Shown: positions 32,473 to 41,573 of the stretch, in pieces | Numbering within the stretch: position 1 is the stretch's first letter | Layout of the letters: each line of letters starts with the position of its first letter | Source of the DNA: a virus | Length of the DNA: 64,000 nt | IMG/VR virus record: IMGVR_UViG_3300042731_007944 | Location: 40,988-104,987 of that record | Reading direction: 5' to 3' (one strand) | The notes under the pieces: model-generated | The model's database searches: none | What the model saw: only the letters and a program-made list of their open reading frames with translations | What the model was told of the DNA's origin: nothing | Position numbers and translations under genes: made by a program

Positions 32473-32601
32473 GGGGGTGTAGCTCATCGGAGGAGCAGGC
32501 GGGGAGGGTGCTAGATGAGTCCAAAGGGCTGTGACACGGCCAGCCACATTGAACGCTCGACGATCCGTAACAGGAAAGTCGGTTCGACTCCGACCACCCC
32601 T
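32473..32601 (+). tRNA. tRNA-like structure with an 80-base insert between D and T arms
   Basis: An acceptor stem GGGGGTG/CACCCCT, a canonical D arm GCTC-ATCGGAG-GAGC and a canonical T arm GTCGG-TTCGACT-CCGAC are clear. Between them are 80 bases instead of about 22-40; these contain a GGCTG/CAGCC hairpin but no anticodon arm I can draw. It may be a tRNA gene with an insertion or a tRNA-mimicking RNA. Confidence 0.5.
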
Positions 32602-32628
32602 TTACCCGAAAATTCTTTTTACACAACA

Positions 32629-32835
32629 ATGCTCCTTGCGCAAGCCCTATACCACTCGGGGAGTTGGCGAGAGGTGCACACTCTTGATAGCGTGGGCCCG
32701 TCCGGAATGGCATATGGCAAGACCGATGACGCTATGCTCCACTGGTGGAAGGATGTGTGCGAGGCTGCACGAGTCCAGACGGCGCTTGAACGAGAGATTG
32801 CATGGAAGTACGGGCTTGAACGATTACGGTGTTGA
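32629..32835 (+). CDS. Small hypothetical protein, 68 aa
   Basis: An ATG shortly after the tRNA-like element opens a helical protein-like frame. No ribosome site stands out. The following 190 bases to the head genes hold nothing recognisable. Confidence 0.35.
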   Translation: MLLAQALYHSGSWREVHTLDSVGPSGMAYGKTDDAMLHWWKDVCEAARVQTALEREIAWKYGLERLRC

Positions 32836-33024
32836 GCGAGACAAGAACATCCCTATACTTAATGCGAGACATCCGAGGATATTTGGCTTCCATGTCGCAA
32901 GGAAGACCTGCATTTGCGACAATTCCGGAAACCGTGCCCAATGGTAGACGGGAAGAATTAAGGCCGCACACCCTCCCGCGACCAGCATTAAACCAAGACC
33001 TTTTTGACAGTTCCCTTCTTCATC

Positions 33025-33453
33025 TTATTCCATGCTAAACGCCAACCGACAGCGGCAGTTGATGCGATCCCCTGGGTGGATGATCGGATCACGTGGATGC
33101 ATCGGACCTGGCCAACCCTTGAACTGCACAGAAAACCGTTCATCAATCCGGCGTTCTTCCAGGTGTCGAAAGTTATGTTTTTTGCGGACCCGTGAATCCC
33201 GCCGTGTGAGCCACGTTTTGAACAAAAATCCTGCCTCTTTTGCCCGTTTCCACCCCGCGTCATCGTGCGGCGAGGGAATATCACTGAATCCCCAGGATCG
33301 CAATTTCGCGGCCATGGCGTTCAAATAGTGTTCTACGAGGAAACCGTGTTCCGTCTGAAATCGGTCAGGGGGAACCGTCTGCACGAGCATCGCGTGAAAG
33401 CGTGCGTACTGTCCGAAAGACTGCTGCAGAAGGGTGTCAAGTGGAAGGGTCAT
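33025..33453 (-). CDS. Minor head protein-like product with MuF/SPP1 gp7-type C-terminal motif
   Basis: 142 residues from the ATG at 33453 (ATGA overlap). Its end reads MHPRDP...HPGDRINCRC, the signature at the C-terminus of phage head-morphogenesis proteins (Mu gpF, SPP1 gp7). The full-length family is 300-400 residues, so this is a shortened or split form. Last gene before the accessory island. Confidence 0.65.
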   Translation of the reverse strand: MTLPLDTLLQQSFGQYARFHAMLVQTVPPDRFQTEHGFLVEHYLNAMAAKLRSWGFSDIPSPHDDAGWKRAKEAGFLFKTWLTRRDSRVRKKHNFRHLEERRIDERFSVQFKGWPGPMHPRDPIIHPGDRINCRCRLAFSME

Positions 33454-33881
33454 AGGTCGATGTCCCAAAAGTATTCACGAGCATCTTTGCGTATTTCTTC
33501 AATATCCTCAGTCGTAAATTCTACAAATTGTCTCTTCGGAACGCCCTTTCCGAACTGATGATATTGTCCATATTCAACAGCCGTCCCTTTTTCAAGAAAG
33601 GCTTCTCGACTGCCGATGGTATACCGGACAACCGCATCCCCGGTCTCCGTTGTCATTTCCATACTATCGCGCATCCGGCCAGTCCTATCGAGGATCGGGT
33701 GCGTCAGGTCGTCTTTCCGATCCACCCATTTAGGCCGCCCTTGCGCATCAAACGTCTTCCCGGCACTTTTTGCCAAAATTTCGGCACACGTTTCCAGAAA
33801 CGGACGAGGGTTCTCCAGCCGATCCCGGATCCCGTCTAGCCGTTTTTGTAGTGTACCTAAGCCGTCTATCGTAACCTTCAT
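33450..33881 (-). CDS. Phage virion morphogenesis protein (Mu gpG/tail-completion type)
   Basis: 143 residues from the ATG at 33881 (ATGA overlap). The pattern FDAQGRPKW...HPILDRTGRMRDS...YGQYHQFG is typical of this family, which links head and tail. Conserved order with its neighbours supports the call. Confidence 0.75.
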   Translation of the reverse strand: MKVTIDGLGTLQKRLDGIRDRLENPRPFLETCAEILAKSAGKTFDAQGRPKWVDRKDDLTHPILDRTGRMRDSMEMTTETGDAVVRYTIGSREAFLEKGTAVEYGQYHQFGKGVPKRQFVEFTTEDIEEIRKDAREYFWDIDL

Positions 33882-34153
33882 CGCGCCACAATGCGCAGGG
33901 CCGGAGTGCGGTACGTCACCCCCAGCGCCTGCCCTTCTGCTCTCGTCAACGGCAGATAGAGACACCGTTCCTGCCCCAGGTCGATCAGCTTGCGCTCAGT
34001 CGCAGAGACCACCGTGAAGGACACCCCTTCTTTTTGCTCGTCGTCTGGTGGCGTCGGTGGTGCTGTCGACGCAGACGCCTGACACTGTTCACACAGGTGT
34101 TGAAGCGTCTCGCTGAATTCTTCCAGCAGTGTGATGATCGGGAGTGGTGTCAT
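33878..34153 (-). CDS. Small hypothetical phage protein, 91 aa
   Basis: Coupled on both sides by ATGA overlaps. Two cysteines near residue 20 (CEQC), a proline-rich middle and a beta-rich end. Family not recognised. Confidence 0.55.
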   Translation of the reverse strand: MTPLPIITLLEEFSETLQHLCEQCQASASTAPPTPPDDEQKEGVSFTVVSATERKLIDLGQERCLYLPLTRAEGQALGVTYRTPALRIVAR

Positions 34154-34530
34154 ACGGTTTTAAAAAAGTCAAACACGCCACGCGATTGCGTGATGCGATG
34201 ACAGAGAATGAGTTTTTCCAATAAGAGTTGTTGCGCCCGCCGGGTGTCTTCATAGAGTTGCACCACGGGCACGAGAGCAGCAAAATTCAGATGCGCCGCC
34301 ATCTCTTTCTGTGTCTTCATCAAGAAGAAGACTTGCGCGTTGACGAGACTCCACACCTGCCACGCGGTCACATTGTCCGGCCAGAGAAATGGGGTTCCAT
34401 GCGTCTGGCATGGAAGCATCGGTTGTGAGGTCAACCGCTTTTTCCCACGGAGCCTGGCGTCAATCAAACACGCCTGACAGACTTTGTGCTCGCGCTTCTG
34501 GTTGGCCTTCTGGTGGAAGGCCCAGACCAT
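34150..34530 (-). CDS. Hypothetical phage protein with zinc-type CxxC motif, 126 aa
   Basis: CQAC near residue 18 and a later C-x-T-H pair suggest a zinc site. It follows a tail-assembly-type gene with which it shares one base; the pair has the position of tail chaperones between tail tube and tape measure. No frameshift signal was confirmed. Confidence 0.5.
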   Translation of the reverse strand: MVWAFHQKANQKREHKVCQACLIDARLRGKKRLTSQPMLPCQTHGTPFLWPDNVTAWQVWSLVNAQVFFLMKTQKEMAAHLNFAALVPVVQLYEDTRRAQQLLLEKLILCHRITQSRGVFDFFKTV

Positions 34531-35000
34531 TAAATTTTTTTTTCCGCGTCCGTCTGGAGTTCAGCCTGGAGCGCAAGTTGCGTCACGGTGTTGATCAGCC
34601 ATTCCACGATCCCCGGCAAAACCTTTTCCTTGAAGAAGATCCATTCGAATTTGACGACATTACCAGACGCATCTTTTACGCCGCGCCAGGTTTCCACATA
34701 TTTCGCCCCGCAGCGTTCCGCCAACTTCATCAGATCCACAATGGCCGGGTTCGTGATCAATTGCATAAAGACCGTCAGGTAGGCTGCCGCCGGGTCGTCG
34801 TCTTTCACCAGTTTATCAAGCAGCAGGTGCGCGGTTTCCTGTTTGATGCAGCTTTTCCAATCCTCAAAGAGTTCCAACCGTGAGGGGATCTTGAAACGTA
34901 ATTCCAACGGGTCACCGGAGACGTCCGGTAACGGAACCGTGACCCAACGGTGAAACTTATCTTCGCCGCTGGGGGTTTGTGTGAAGTAGGAAATGTCCAT
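34530..35000 (-). CDS. Probable tail assembly protein, 156 aa
   Basis: From the ATG at 35000. Lies between the tail tube gene and the tape measure side, where tail assembly chaperones are usual. Helical, no diagnostic motif. Confidence 0.5.
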   Translation of the reverse strand: MDISYFTQTPSGEDKFHRWVTVPLPDVSGDPLELRFKIPSRLELFEDWKSCIKQETAHLLLDKLVKDDDPAAAYLTVFMQLITNPAIVDLMKLAERCGAKYVETWRGVKDASGNVVKFEWIFFKEKVLPGIVEWLINTVTQLALQAELQTDAEKKI

Positions 35001-35059
35001 ATGCGTCCGTGTTCTCCGGTCCTGCGGTTGACAGACCCGGCACACGTGAGTTTTCCTGG

Positions 35060-36238
35060 TTAAAAGAACGCAAAGATCACCGGCCCGAGGGCGGTTGATC
35101 TCGGATTCGCCTTCCAATTGATATCGGAGATCCAGAGCCCTTCAGAATCCACCGGCGCGACTTTCGCCCGTCGACAATCCGGAACAATGATCACTGGCAT
35201 ATTGCCAGCCGTATCCCCAAACTTGATCAGCAAGTTCGAGTCGGTTTGCGCGATCCATGCGGTGTACTCACTATCATCGTCCAGATCCAGATCATACTTG
35301 CCGGTGACCTGCCGCTTCGTGTAGCGTGAGGATCGAACGCCGCTCGTTGGGATCATAGACAGGCGTTTCGTGACTTCCATCCCCAGATCAAGTTCCAGGT
35401 TCTGTGTGTGGATCGTGGTGCGCGACGCCCCTAACGTAATCGTTGCGCTTAAGCAGATAGGCGGCACGGTCTCCGTGTCGACATCCGGCGCGAGTCCAAG
35501 TGTGGACAGATTTGAGCCGGTATGCTGCACCGACCAATTACAGGGCGTAAACGTGAACTGCATCTTCGGGATTTGCCCGGTACTGACATTCGTAAAGGTG
35601 AGATTTGGACGACACCCGCCAAATTTGATCCACAGGCCATCCTGTCCGACGCAATCAAGGAAGATATGGACAGACAGCGAGTCATGCCCGGATCCTTTTT
35701 GCTTGTAGGTCGGTGCGGATTTTACGACATCTGAGGATTGTGGCGTGCCGGAAAATTCCGGTTCGACCTTGATCCATTGTGTAGTGGTCCCACTGCACTG
35801 CGTCACGACCGCATATTCCGCCGCACCACCGTCAATGCCCACACTGAGCGCATCGCCCACGGCAAAGCCGGGAGAGCCGGTCATGTCGAATTCTGAGGCA
35901 GTATAGCCGGTATTCACGGCCCCGTCTCCGGCAGACAACGGATCGGTCGGATCCTCACAGCAGGCTCTCAGGACCGCATCGCTTTCCGGGGCAGTATGCG
36001 CTTCGCCGGAACCCTTGAGTTCAACGGTAAACGAGCAGGAGCCGTCCTGCATGCCCAGAATAGACGCGAGCGGATCAAGCCCGCCTGTGATCACGGCGCG
36101 TTCAATTTCTTCATAACTGGTATCCAGATCGAAATCTTCATCAATCAGGATAAAATCCGAATCGGTTGGATTGACAATCGTACCCTGGACGGATTCTTTC
36201 ACCACCGCCACATAGGTATTTTGTTTTGCTAATGCCAT
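35060..36238 (-). CDS. Major tail (tail tube) protein
   Basis: 392 residues from the second ATG (36238). Beta-rich with duplicated sandwich-like halves and an N-terminus (KQNTYVAVVKESVQG) common in long-tail tube proteins. The position just after the tail terminator-like gene agrees. Confidence 0.7.
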   Translation of the reverse strand: MALAKQNTYVAVVKESVQGTIVNPTDSDFILIDEDFDLDTSYEEIERAVITGGLDPLASILGMQDGSCSFTVELKGSGEAHTAPESDAVLRACCEDPTDPLSAGDGAVNTGYTASEFDMTGSPGFAVGDALSVGIDGGAAEYAVVTQCSGTTTQWIKVEPEFSGTPQSSDVVKSAPTYKQKGSGHDSLSVHIFLDCVGQDGLWIKFGGCRPNLTFTNVSTGQIPKMQFTFTPCNWSVQHTGSNLSTLGLAPDVDTETVPPICLSATITLGASRTTIHTQNLELDLGMEVTKRLSMIPTSGVRSSRYTKRQVTGKYDLDLDDDSEYTAWIAQTDSNLLIKFGDTAGNMPVIIVPDCRRAKVAPVDSEGLWISDINWKANPRSTALGPVIFAFF

Positions 36239-36273
36239 GCCTGGCAAGCCCTGCCGTGTTTCAGCGCTTTATT

Positions 36274-36708
36274 CTAGGCCCCGCGAAGGCCGTATTCCAT
36301 TGTAATGCGAACTTCGCTCAGTTTTTCAAAATTCCGTGCGAAGAATGTTGGATAAATCGTTGACACCCATCGTGGAACCGTCGTTCCGGCAAATTGATTT
36401 CCCTCCAGATAGCATTTCAACACCGTGGCAATATCAAGAATCGTAAACAACCCCTCTTCTTTTCCGAACCCTTCGGCGTAGGCGTAAAACGTTACCGTGA
36501 CCAGATCGTCACGGGCATTCAGCAGCCGCCGCCCTGCCGGACGAGGGGCTTCTTGCGCCGGGGAAATAACGAGATTCGGCTGTCGGACCTTCTCCGGGTT
36601 GAAATAGCCTGCCTGTGAGCACTGCATGCGTTGCTCAAAGACGGACAACGTACTTTCTGCGACCATCGCCGCTTTCACGGACTGGAAAAAGCTTTTTGTA
36701 CTTGCCAT
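36274..36708 (-). CDS. Head-tail joining/tail terminator-like protein, 144 aa
   Basis: Small protein between the DUF1320-type connector and the tail tube. Alternating helices and strands, as in tail terminator proteins. Called from gene order (the Mu gp37 position). Confidence 0.6.
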   Translation of the reverse strand: MASTKSFFQSVKAAMVAESTLSVFEQRMQCSQAGYFNPEKVRQPNLVISPAQEAPRPAGRRLLNARDDLVTVTFYAYAEGFGKEEGLFTILDIATVLKCYLEGNQFAGTTVPRWVSTIYPTFFARNFEKLSEVRITMEYGLRGA

Positions 36709-37446
36709 TTAATACCACCGTTCCGCCATTGGATACATTGTTGTGCGTGAATAGATCGGCGTCCGAGTATCTGAGATTTTCCCGGCATGACGACCTGACA
36801 GGCTGGTCAAGGTCGTTCCGTCCGCCAGTTGCAGCGCGATCTCACCAGCCGCGATCTTGTGTAACCGCGCTCGCGCTTCATCATATTCCTTGGAATACGC
36901 CTTTTGGCTTGTATACAGGTCTTTCTCGCGTTGACACAGCAGATAAATTGCAAACGTCACCGCGATATTATGGATGACGCCGGGCAACGTGGCGCTCGTA
37001 AACGGCAGATAGTCTTCATACCGTTCCATGAGTTCCGCATTGATTTCGTGATACGCCCAGGCGATCACCGCATTGATCACGGTATCATCCGGGACATCAT
37101 CGCCGTCATCATCTGCCCAATCAATCAACCGATCATTGCCTTTCCGGTCCTGTAAGTCACCTAAATCACAATAATAGTTCCCATCCGGAGGATTCCAGGC
37201 TGGGGTTTCTGCGCCGAACCAGCCGCTCAGGATATACAAATCCCCCGCGCCACTGGCTGCCGGGGGTGCGGTGCCAAATTCCAGGGTCGTTGGATTCGTG
37301 TACGTGTAATCCGTCCACGGCAGCGACCCCTGAAGCACGGTCAAGGTTCCCGTCACACACGCCTCATCGAATGTGAAGGTTGTTAAAACCCCATTCGGCG
37401 TCTCATTGAATGCCGGCGTATTCGGATAGGTTTTATACGTGCTCAT
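36709..37446 (-). CDS. DUF1320-type head-tail connector (Mu gp36-like) with N-terminal extension
   Basis: 245 residues. The DUF1320 pattern is clear at about 88-210: DYCDLGDLQDRKG-like start, acidic loop, VINAVIAWAYHEINAELMER, AVTFAIYLLCQREKDLY. An extra N-terminal beta domain of about 85 residues precedes it, ending in a tryptophan-rich segment. Predicted connector protein below the portal. Confidence 0.75.
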   Translation of the reverse strand: MSTYKTYPNTPAFNETPNGVLTTFTFDEACVTGTLTVLQGSLPWTDYTYTNPTTLEFGTAPPAASGAGDLYILSGWFGAETPAWNPPDGNYYCDLGDLQDRKGNDRLIDWADDDGDDVPDDTVINAVIAWAYHEINAELMERYEDYLPFTSATLPGVIHNIAVTFAIYLLCQREKDLYTSQKAYSKEYDEARARLHKIAAGEIALQLADGTTLTSLSGRHAGKISDTRTPIYSRTTMYPMAERWY

Positions 37447-37448
37447 AG

Positions 37449-38174
37449 TTAGTTGATAAGACCGTATCCCCCTTTCATGTATTGATAGGTTTGCCTGATT
37501 TCTACGGCTGATCGAGTCGCCGTAGAAAGCCGAATGGTATCAAGAATCCCGTGAAACCGAAAGGTATATTGATCAAACCCTCCGATTTTCAGGACAGTCG
37601 TTCCTGTAAAACTTATAGCCTCGTCATAATAGGCCCAATTATCAAGGTTGCCATTCAGATAGATACCAAGATACGGACGCGCAAACCCTGCGGCAATATA
37701 GACCCATTCGCCTTCATAATCATTCATCGCAGTGGTCGTGCAGACTTTTCGTTCTCCCCCTGTAAGATGTATCGTAAAGCAAACATCGCCATCGGCTGAT
37801 GTTTCAAATTTCAGCCGCCAAGCATTATACACGCCTACAAGATAGGCGCTATTATCCGGAGGGCTTGTTTCCCAATCGGCTTGGCAGACGACTTCTACTG
37901 CTAACACATCATAATAGGCACTATTATATGGGGCTTCTCCATACGCTGATGTTCCATCATAAACTTTGCCGTTCCCAAAAAATGCTGTTGTTGAAGACGT
38001 ATTATACAATGTGGCATCATTAGCCGTTGTCGATTCATCGTCAATGGTACTTCCAGATTCTTCAAATCGCCATAAGCCAATTGTAGAGAAATCGGCAGAT
38101 AAATCACCATAGCCTCCGGCATAGCAGTGAAAAATACAATGAAGAAGAAAAAGAATGAGAAAGATTGTTCGCAT
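37449..38174 (-). CDS. Exported LamG-domain protein inserted among head genes
   Basis: About 241 residues. A signal peptide (to about HCYAGG) precedes one LamG/concanavalin-like jelly roll: STIGLWRFEESGSTIDD at the front, GEWVYIAAGFARPYLGIYLN in the middle. Such proteins bind glycans. AT-richer than the capsid genes around it, so probably acquired. It likely forms a surface-modifying unit with the next two genes. Confidence 0.7.
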   Translation of the reverse strand: MRTIFLILFLLHCIFHCYAGGYGDLSADFSTIGLWRFEESGSTIDDESTTANDATLYNTSSTTAFFGNGKVYDGTSAYGEAPYNSAYYDVLAVEVVCQADWETSPPDNSAYLVGVYNAWRLKFETSADGDVCFTIHLTGGERKVCTTTAMNDYEGEWVYIAAGFARPYLGIYLNGNLDNWAYYDEAISFTGTTVLKIGGFDQYTFRFHGILDTIRLSTATRSAVEIRQTYQYMKGGYGLIN

Positions 38175-38175
38175 A

Positions 38176-38751
38176 TTATTCACTTACAGTAAAATAATGG
38201 CTTGGGAGCGATTGAAAATTATCATCATAGGCGACAACATAATTACTTCCTATTGGAATACTTGAAAATGTCCAGGTTCCACTATCAAGAATGCCAGTGA
38301 CAGATTGTTCGGTAAATGTGCCGCTAAGCCGTTGCCACAGAAGAATTGTTCGTTCTTCACCTGTTGGATCTTCATCGCATGTAATAGTTGAACTAACCTT
38401 ACTACAGCCTTGTGGCGGGAGATATTCAGGTGCAACTTGGGCATTTCCAAAATTGTATTCAATAATTTTTGATAAAATATCAGTATAGACTTGCTGATAA
38501 TAGATTTTCCCGAATTCAACCGCGACATAAAGCTTGAGCCAAATAGCCCATTCTTGCTGTGAATTTGATGCTTGATAACTATCATCTAAGCTGTTCATAT
38601 TCGTGAGCAATGTAGCAAGAATATCTGGGCTGCTATGGGCCGTAATGAGCCAAATGGTCTTATGCAATCCCGAGAGTTCGTCACCTGGTTCGGCCATTGT
38701 GAAAAATGGTAAAAGACTGAAAATCAACAAACTAAGCAGTAATTTTTTCAT
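38176..38751 (-). CDS. Exported hypothetical protein, 191 aa
   Basis: Signal peptide (KKLLLSLLIFSLLPFFTMA). The rest is helical, then a small beta domain ending in a carbohydrate-module-like SIPIGSNYVVAYDD. Clearly AT-rich. Overlaps the adjoining exported gene region and follows the large fibre-like gene. Confidence 0.6.
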   Translation of the reverse strand: MKKLLLSLLIFSLLPFFTMAEPGDELSGLHKTIWLITAHSSPDILATLLTNMNSLDDSYQASNSQQEWAIWLKLYVAVEFGKIYYQQVYTDILSKIIEYNFGNAQVAPEYLPPQGCSKVSSTITCDEDPTGEERTILLWQRLSGTFTEQSVTGILDSGTWTFSSIPIGSNYVVAYDDNFQSLPSHYFTVSE

Positions 38752-38766
38752 AGGTAACTTCCTTTT

Positions 38767-41508
38767 TTATGGGTAAATAAATGAGAGTGTCACCGACAGA
38801 GTTTGCCCTGGCGTTGAACTTCCACATTGACTTGTTGAGACATGGATGGTTTCGCCAAATTCCACATCATAGTTACTCGTGTTGACGGTCACACCGCTAT
38901 CAAACTGAGAAGATGACCCGGCGCTAATTGAAATTTCTGAACTGAAGGCATCAGTGTCCTCGACTTCTACATTGAATTCCAAGGCACTGCCAGCCGGAGC
39001 CGTATCTTGTGCGATACCTGTGGCCCGAACAAGGTAGGCGGTATTTTCTTGATGATAGAGCACGAGTGAGAATGGATCAGCTACAGTACAATTACCAGGC
39101 ATGACAATATTTTTGGCACGCATTCTTGAACTATCGCCATATTGTAAGTAATCATCATAACTGGTACTAAACGCTACTCCATCAAGATCCACATTAATGG
39201 TAGCGCCAATATCTGAGCAGGCTACAGTAACACCATAATACCAGGTAGATTCATCAGCCGAATATCTGATCGGCGTGCCTGCTTGATAGTTTGTGCAATC
39301 ATCTACAGTGATGGTAATGGTATCATCATCTGATCGGGCAAATGTACTTTCAGCCGTCCAGAAAGAGGCACCACCACTAACAGATGAATCTACAGAATCT
39401 ACATCGCCATCATCGTCAGTGTCAAGTTGATGGAGATAATCATAAATCGCATTTTGAGATGCGCCGTTTGTCGTATCACCGTTCCAGCCAGAACTATAAA
39501 CATCATTTTCAATACTTGCAGAACCGGCTCCATCATCGGTATCCCATTCGGGAGCTGTAGCCGTCGCATTCATTTCTAGCACTTGTCCGGCTGTTCCTTT
39601 GGCTAATCGAATCCAATTTGAACCATTAAAATACAACACATCGCCTTGTGTTTCATTAGAAATACTGAGGCTCCCATTATTGTCTAAATTTGTTGCCGCA
39701 CCAAAGTCACCCGACTCTGGTATATCATCATCTGTACCGCCTGCGTTGTGAAAGTCGTTACTGAGAGCCGTCTGGACATCTACCAAACTTACATCGTCAT
39801 CTGAGAGTGCCCCATCACTGGTTGTAAACACTCCGACTCCGATTTGCGTTTCTAGTTCATTTTCGCTATCAAGTTCTGATTCATACAAGAGATTGGCAGT
39901 ATCAGACAAATCTGTCGAAACAGTTACATCGTCGGTACTGTCCATGTCGGCGTTCGGATATGTATCTAAGTCTAGGTAATTTTGTAAGGCATGGTTTCCC
40001 CATCCATAAGCAGTGTTATAGTTGGTGTGATTATATGTACTTTCATGAGTCGTAACGCCTGGATCAGATTCAATAGCCGAAATATCACCACTGGTAACAG
40101 TTCCAACCGTTGTAATACTCGCTTGCGTAAAATGTTCTGACGCACTAAAGTTTGTTAGAGCATCATGATCAATATTTGCTTCATTAATCGTTAATTCTAC
40201 ATCATGTGTGCCACTATCTAAAGAGATAGATAGCCGATCATTTTCACTTTTGATAGCATTGAACTGAAGGTCTACTCCACTTTTGGTATAATATAATGAT
40301 GTTCCGGTCCCCTGATTGCTGGCCGTATTTGCTTCACCACTTCCGACCCCGCCGACATTATCCACATCTTCCCATCCGGCTCCTGTGTATCGTCGTAAGC
40401 ATGGACCATCACCGACACAATTTGTGCCATCATCCAAATAAACGTCACCTATAGATGGTAAACTAGGGGTTGTACTACGTTCAGTAAGATTCAAAGGCGA
40501 TGTTGTGGCGCTATCTGAAATGGTAAGCGCCGGGGCCATTATATCGCCACCACTATTATGCACAAAATCGTCGTCAACATTTAACGTGTCATCTGAAAGC
40601 GTAAGGCTTGTTCCTCCGGCGAGATTTGTATCATCGGAAATATCTAATCCTGAAATAGTCGTCGTTGTATGATTGTGACTATCATTTGAAACGGAAGGTG
40701 ATGCTCCGATGCCGGAAAGATCACCACCCCAAGAAGTATTTGTCGTTAAGTCGTCTATGCTATTAGTATCGGTGTTTGGATAAGTATCTAGATCAAGATA
40801 GTTTTGTATTGCGTGATTGCCCCAGCCATAGGCAGTGTTATAGTTGGCGTGATTATAGGTGCTTTCATGGGTGGTCACCCCCGGATCGCTTTCAATGGCG
40901 GAGACATCCCCGCTTGCCACAGTGCCGACGGTCGTAATACTCGCCTGTGTGAAATGTTCTGACGCGCTGAAATTTGTCAGGGCATCATGGTCAATATTCG
41001 CCTCGTTGATGGTGAGTTCGACATCATGCGTCCCGGAATCCAGCGACACAGACAGGCGGTCATTTTCGCTTTTGATGGCGTTCAGTTGTAGGTCTACGCC
41101 GTCTTTCTGATACGCGAGGGATGCTCCTGTCCCGGCGCTGCTTATCGTATTGGCTTCCCCTGATCCGGAAATCCCAGAGGCGAGGTTTGCCATCGTGATC
41201 TTGTAATAGTCCGAGGATGACACATTGTAGACATGTAGTTCGTCGGCATTATCGATGGACGACAGGGCCGTTAAGGTATGAAATTGGCTGCCGGTACTGG
41301 CGTTGAGCTTCGTCTGGACCGCAGAAGACAATTTCGGCTCGGAGATCAGGCCGTCCGGAATATTGTCGAGATAGATCTGTGGCGCAGCCCGTGAAGACAG
41401 ATCTGCCAGGTCCTGGGGGATCGGGGGCATCCACACAAGAAACAATGCTATCCCTGCCAGGATAAACGCACAGAGACTGATGGAAAGGAATGCCGGATGT
41501 CGTATCAT
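38767..41508 (-). CDS. Large fibre-like surface protein with N-terminal membrane anchor and internal duplication
   Basis: About 913 residues. An N-terminal hydrophobic helix (residues 8-28) could anchor it. The remainder resembles tail-fibre/trimeric stalk sequence. A segment of about 150 residues occurs twice (near 130-280 and 430-570), with phrases such as NAIKSENDRLS, TINEANIDHDALTNFSASEH and YNTAYGWGNHA. The 5' copy uses GC-rich codons and the 3' copy AT-rich ones. Sits between connector and major capsid genes; may be a moron-type adhesin. Confidence 0.65.
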   Translation of the reverse strand: MIRHPAFLSISLCAFILAGIALFLVWMPPIPQDLADLSSRAAPQIYLDNIPDGLISEPKLSSAVQTKLNASTGSQFHTLTALSSIDNADELHVYNVSSSDYYKITMANLASGISGSGEANTISSAGTGASLAYQKDGVDLQLNAIKSENDRLSVSLDSGTHDVELTINEANIDHDALTNFSASEHFTQASITTVGTVASGDVSAIESDPGVTTHESTYNHANYNTAYGWGNHAIQNYLDLDTYPNTDTNSIDDLTTNTSWGGDLSGIGASPSVSNDSHNHTTTTISGLDISDDTNLAGGTSLTLSDDTLNVDDDFVHNSGGDIMAPALTISDSATTSPLNLTERSTTPSLPSIGDVYLDDGTNCVGDGPCLRRYTGAGWEDVDNVGGVGSGEANTASNQGTGTSLYYTKSGVDLQFNAIKSENDRLSISLDSGTHDVELTINEANIDHDALTNFSASEHFTQASITTVGTVTSGDISAIESDPGVTTHESTYNHTNYNTAYGWGNHALQNYLDLDTYPNADMDSTDDVTVSTDLSDTANLLYESELDSENELETQIGVGVFTTSDGALSDDDVSLVDVQTALSNDFHNAGGTDDDIPESGDFGAATNLDNNGSLSISNETQGDVLYFNGSNWIRLAKGTAGQVLEMNATATAPEWDTDDGAGSASIENDVYSSGWNGDTTNGASQNAIYDYLHQLDTDDDGDVDSVDSSVSGGASFWTAESTFARSDDDTITITVDDCTNYQAGTPIRYSADESTWYYGVTVACSDIGATINVDLDGVAFSTSYDDYLQYGDSSRMRAKNIVMPGNCTVADPFSLVLYHQENTAYLVRATGIAQDTAPAGSALEFNVEVEDTDAFSSEISISAGSSSQFDSGVTVNTSNYDVEFGETIHVSTSQCGSSTPGQTLSVTLSFIYP

Positions 41509-41573
41509 ACAAAAAAACGGGGCGAGGCGCAAGGCCCTGCCCCGTGAGTGTTTCAGGTTTCAGAAAGACCAGA

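Noticed and set aside
32988-33284. 98-codon minus frame overlapping the MuF-like gene
   Set aside because: Out of phase with the recognisable CRC-containing motif; a shadow frame.
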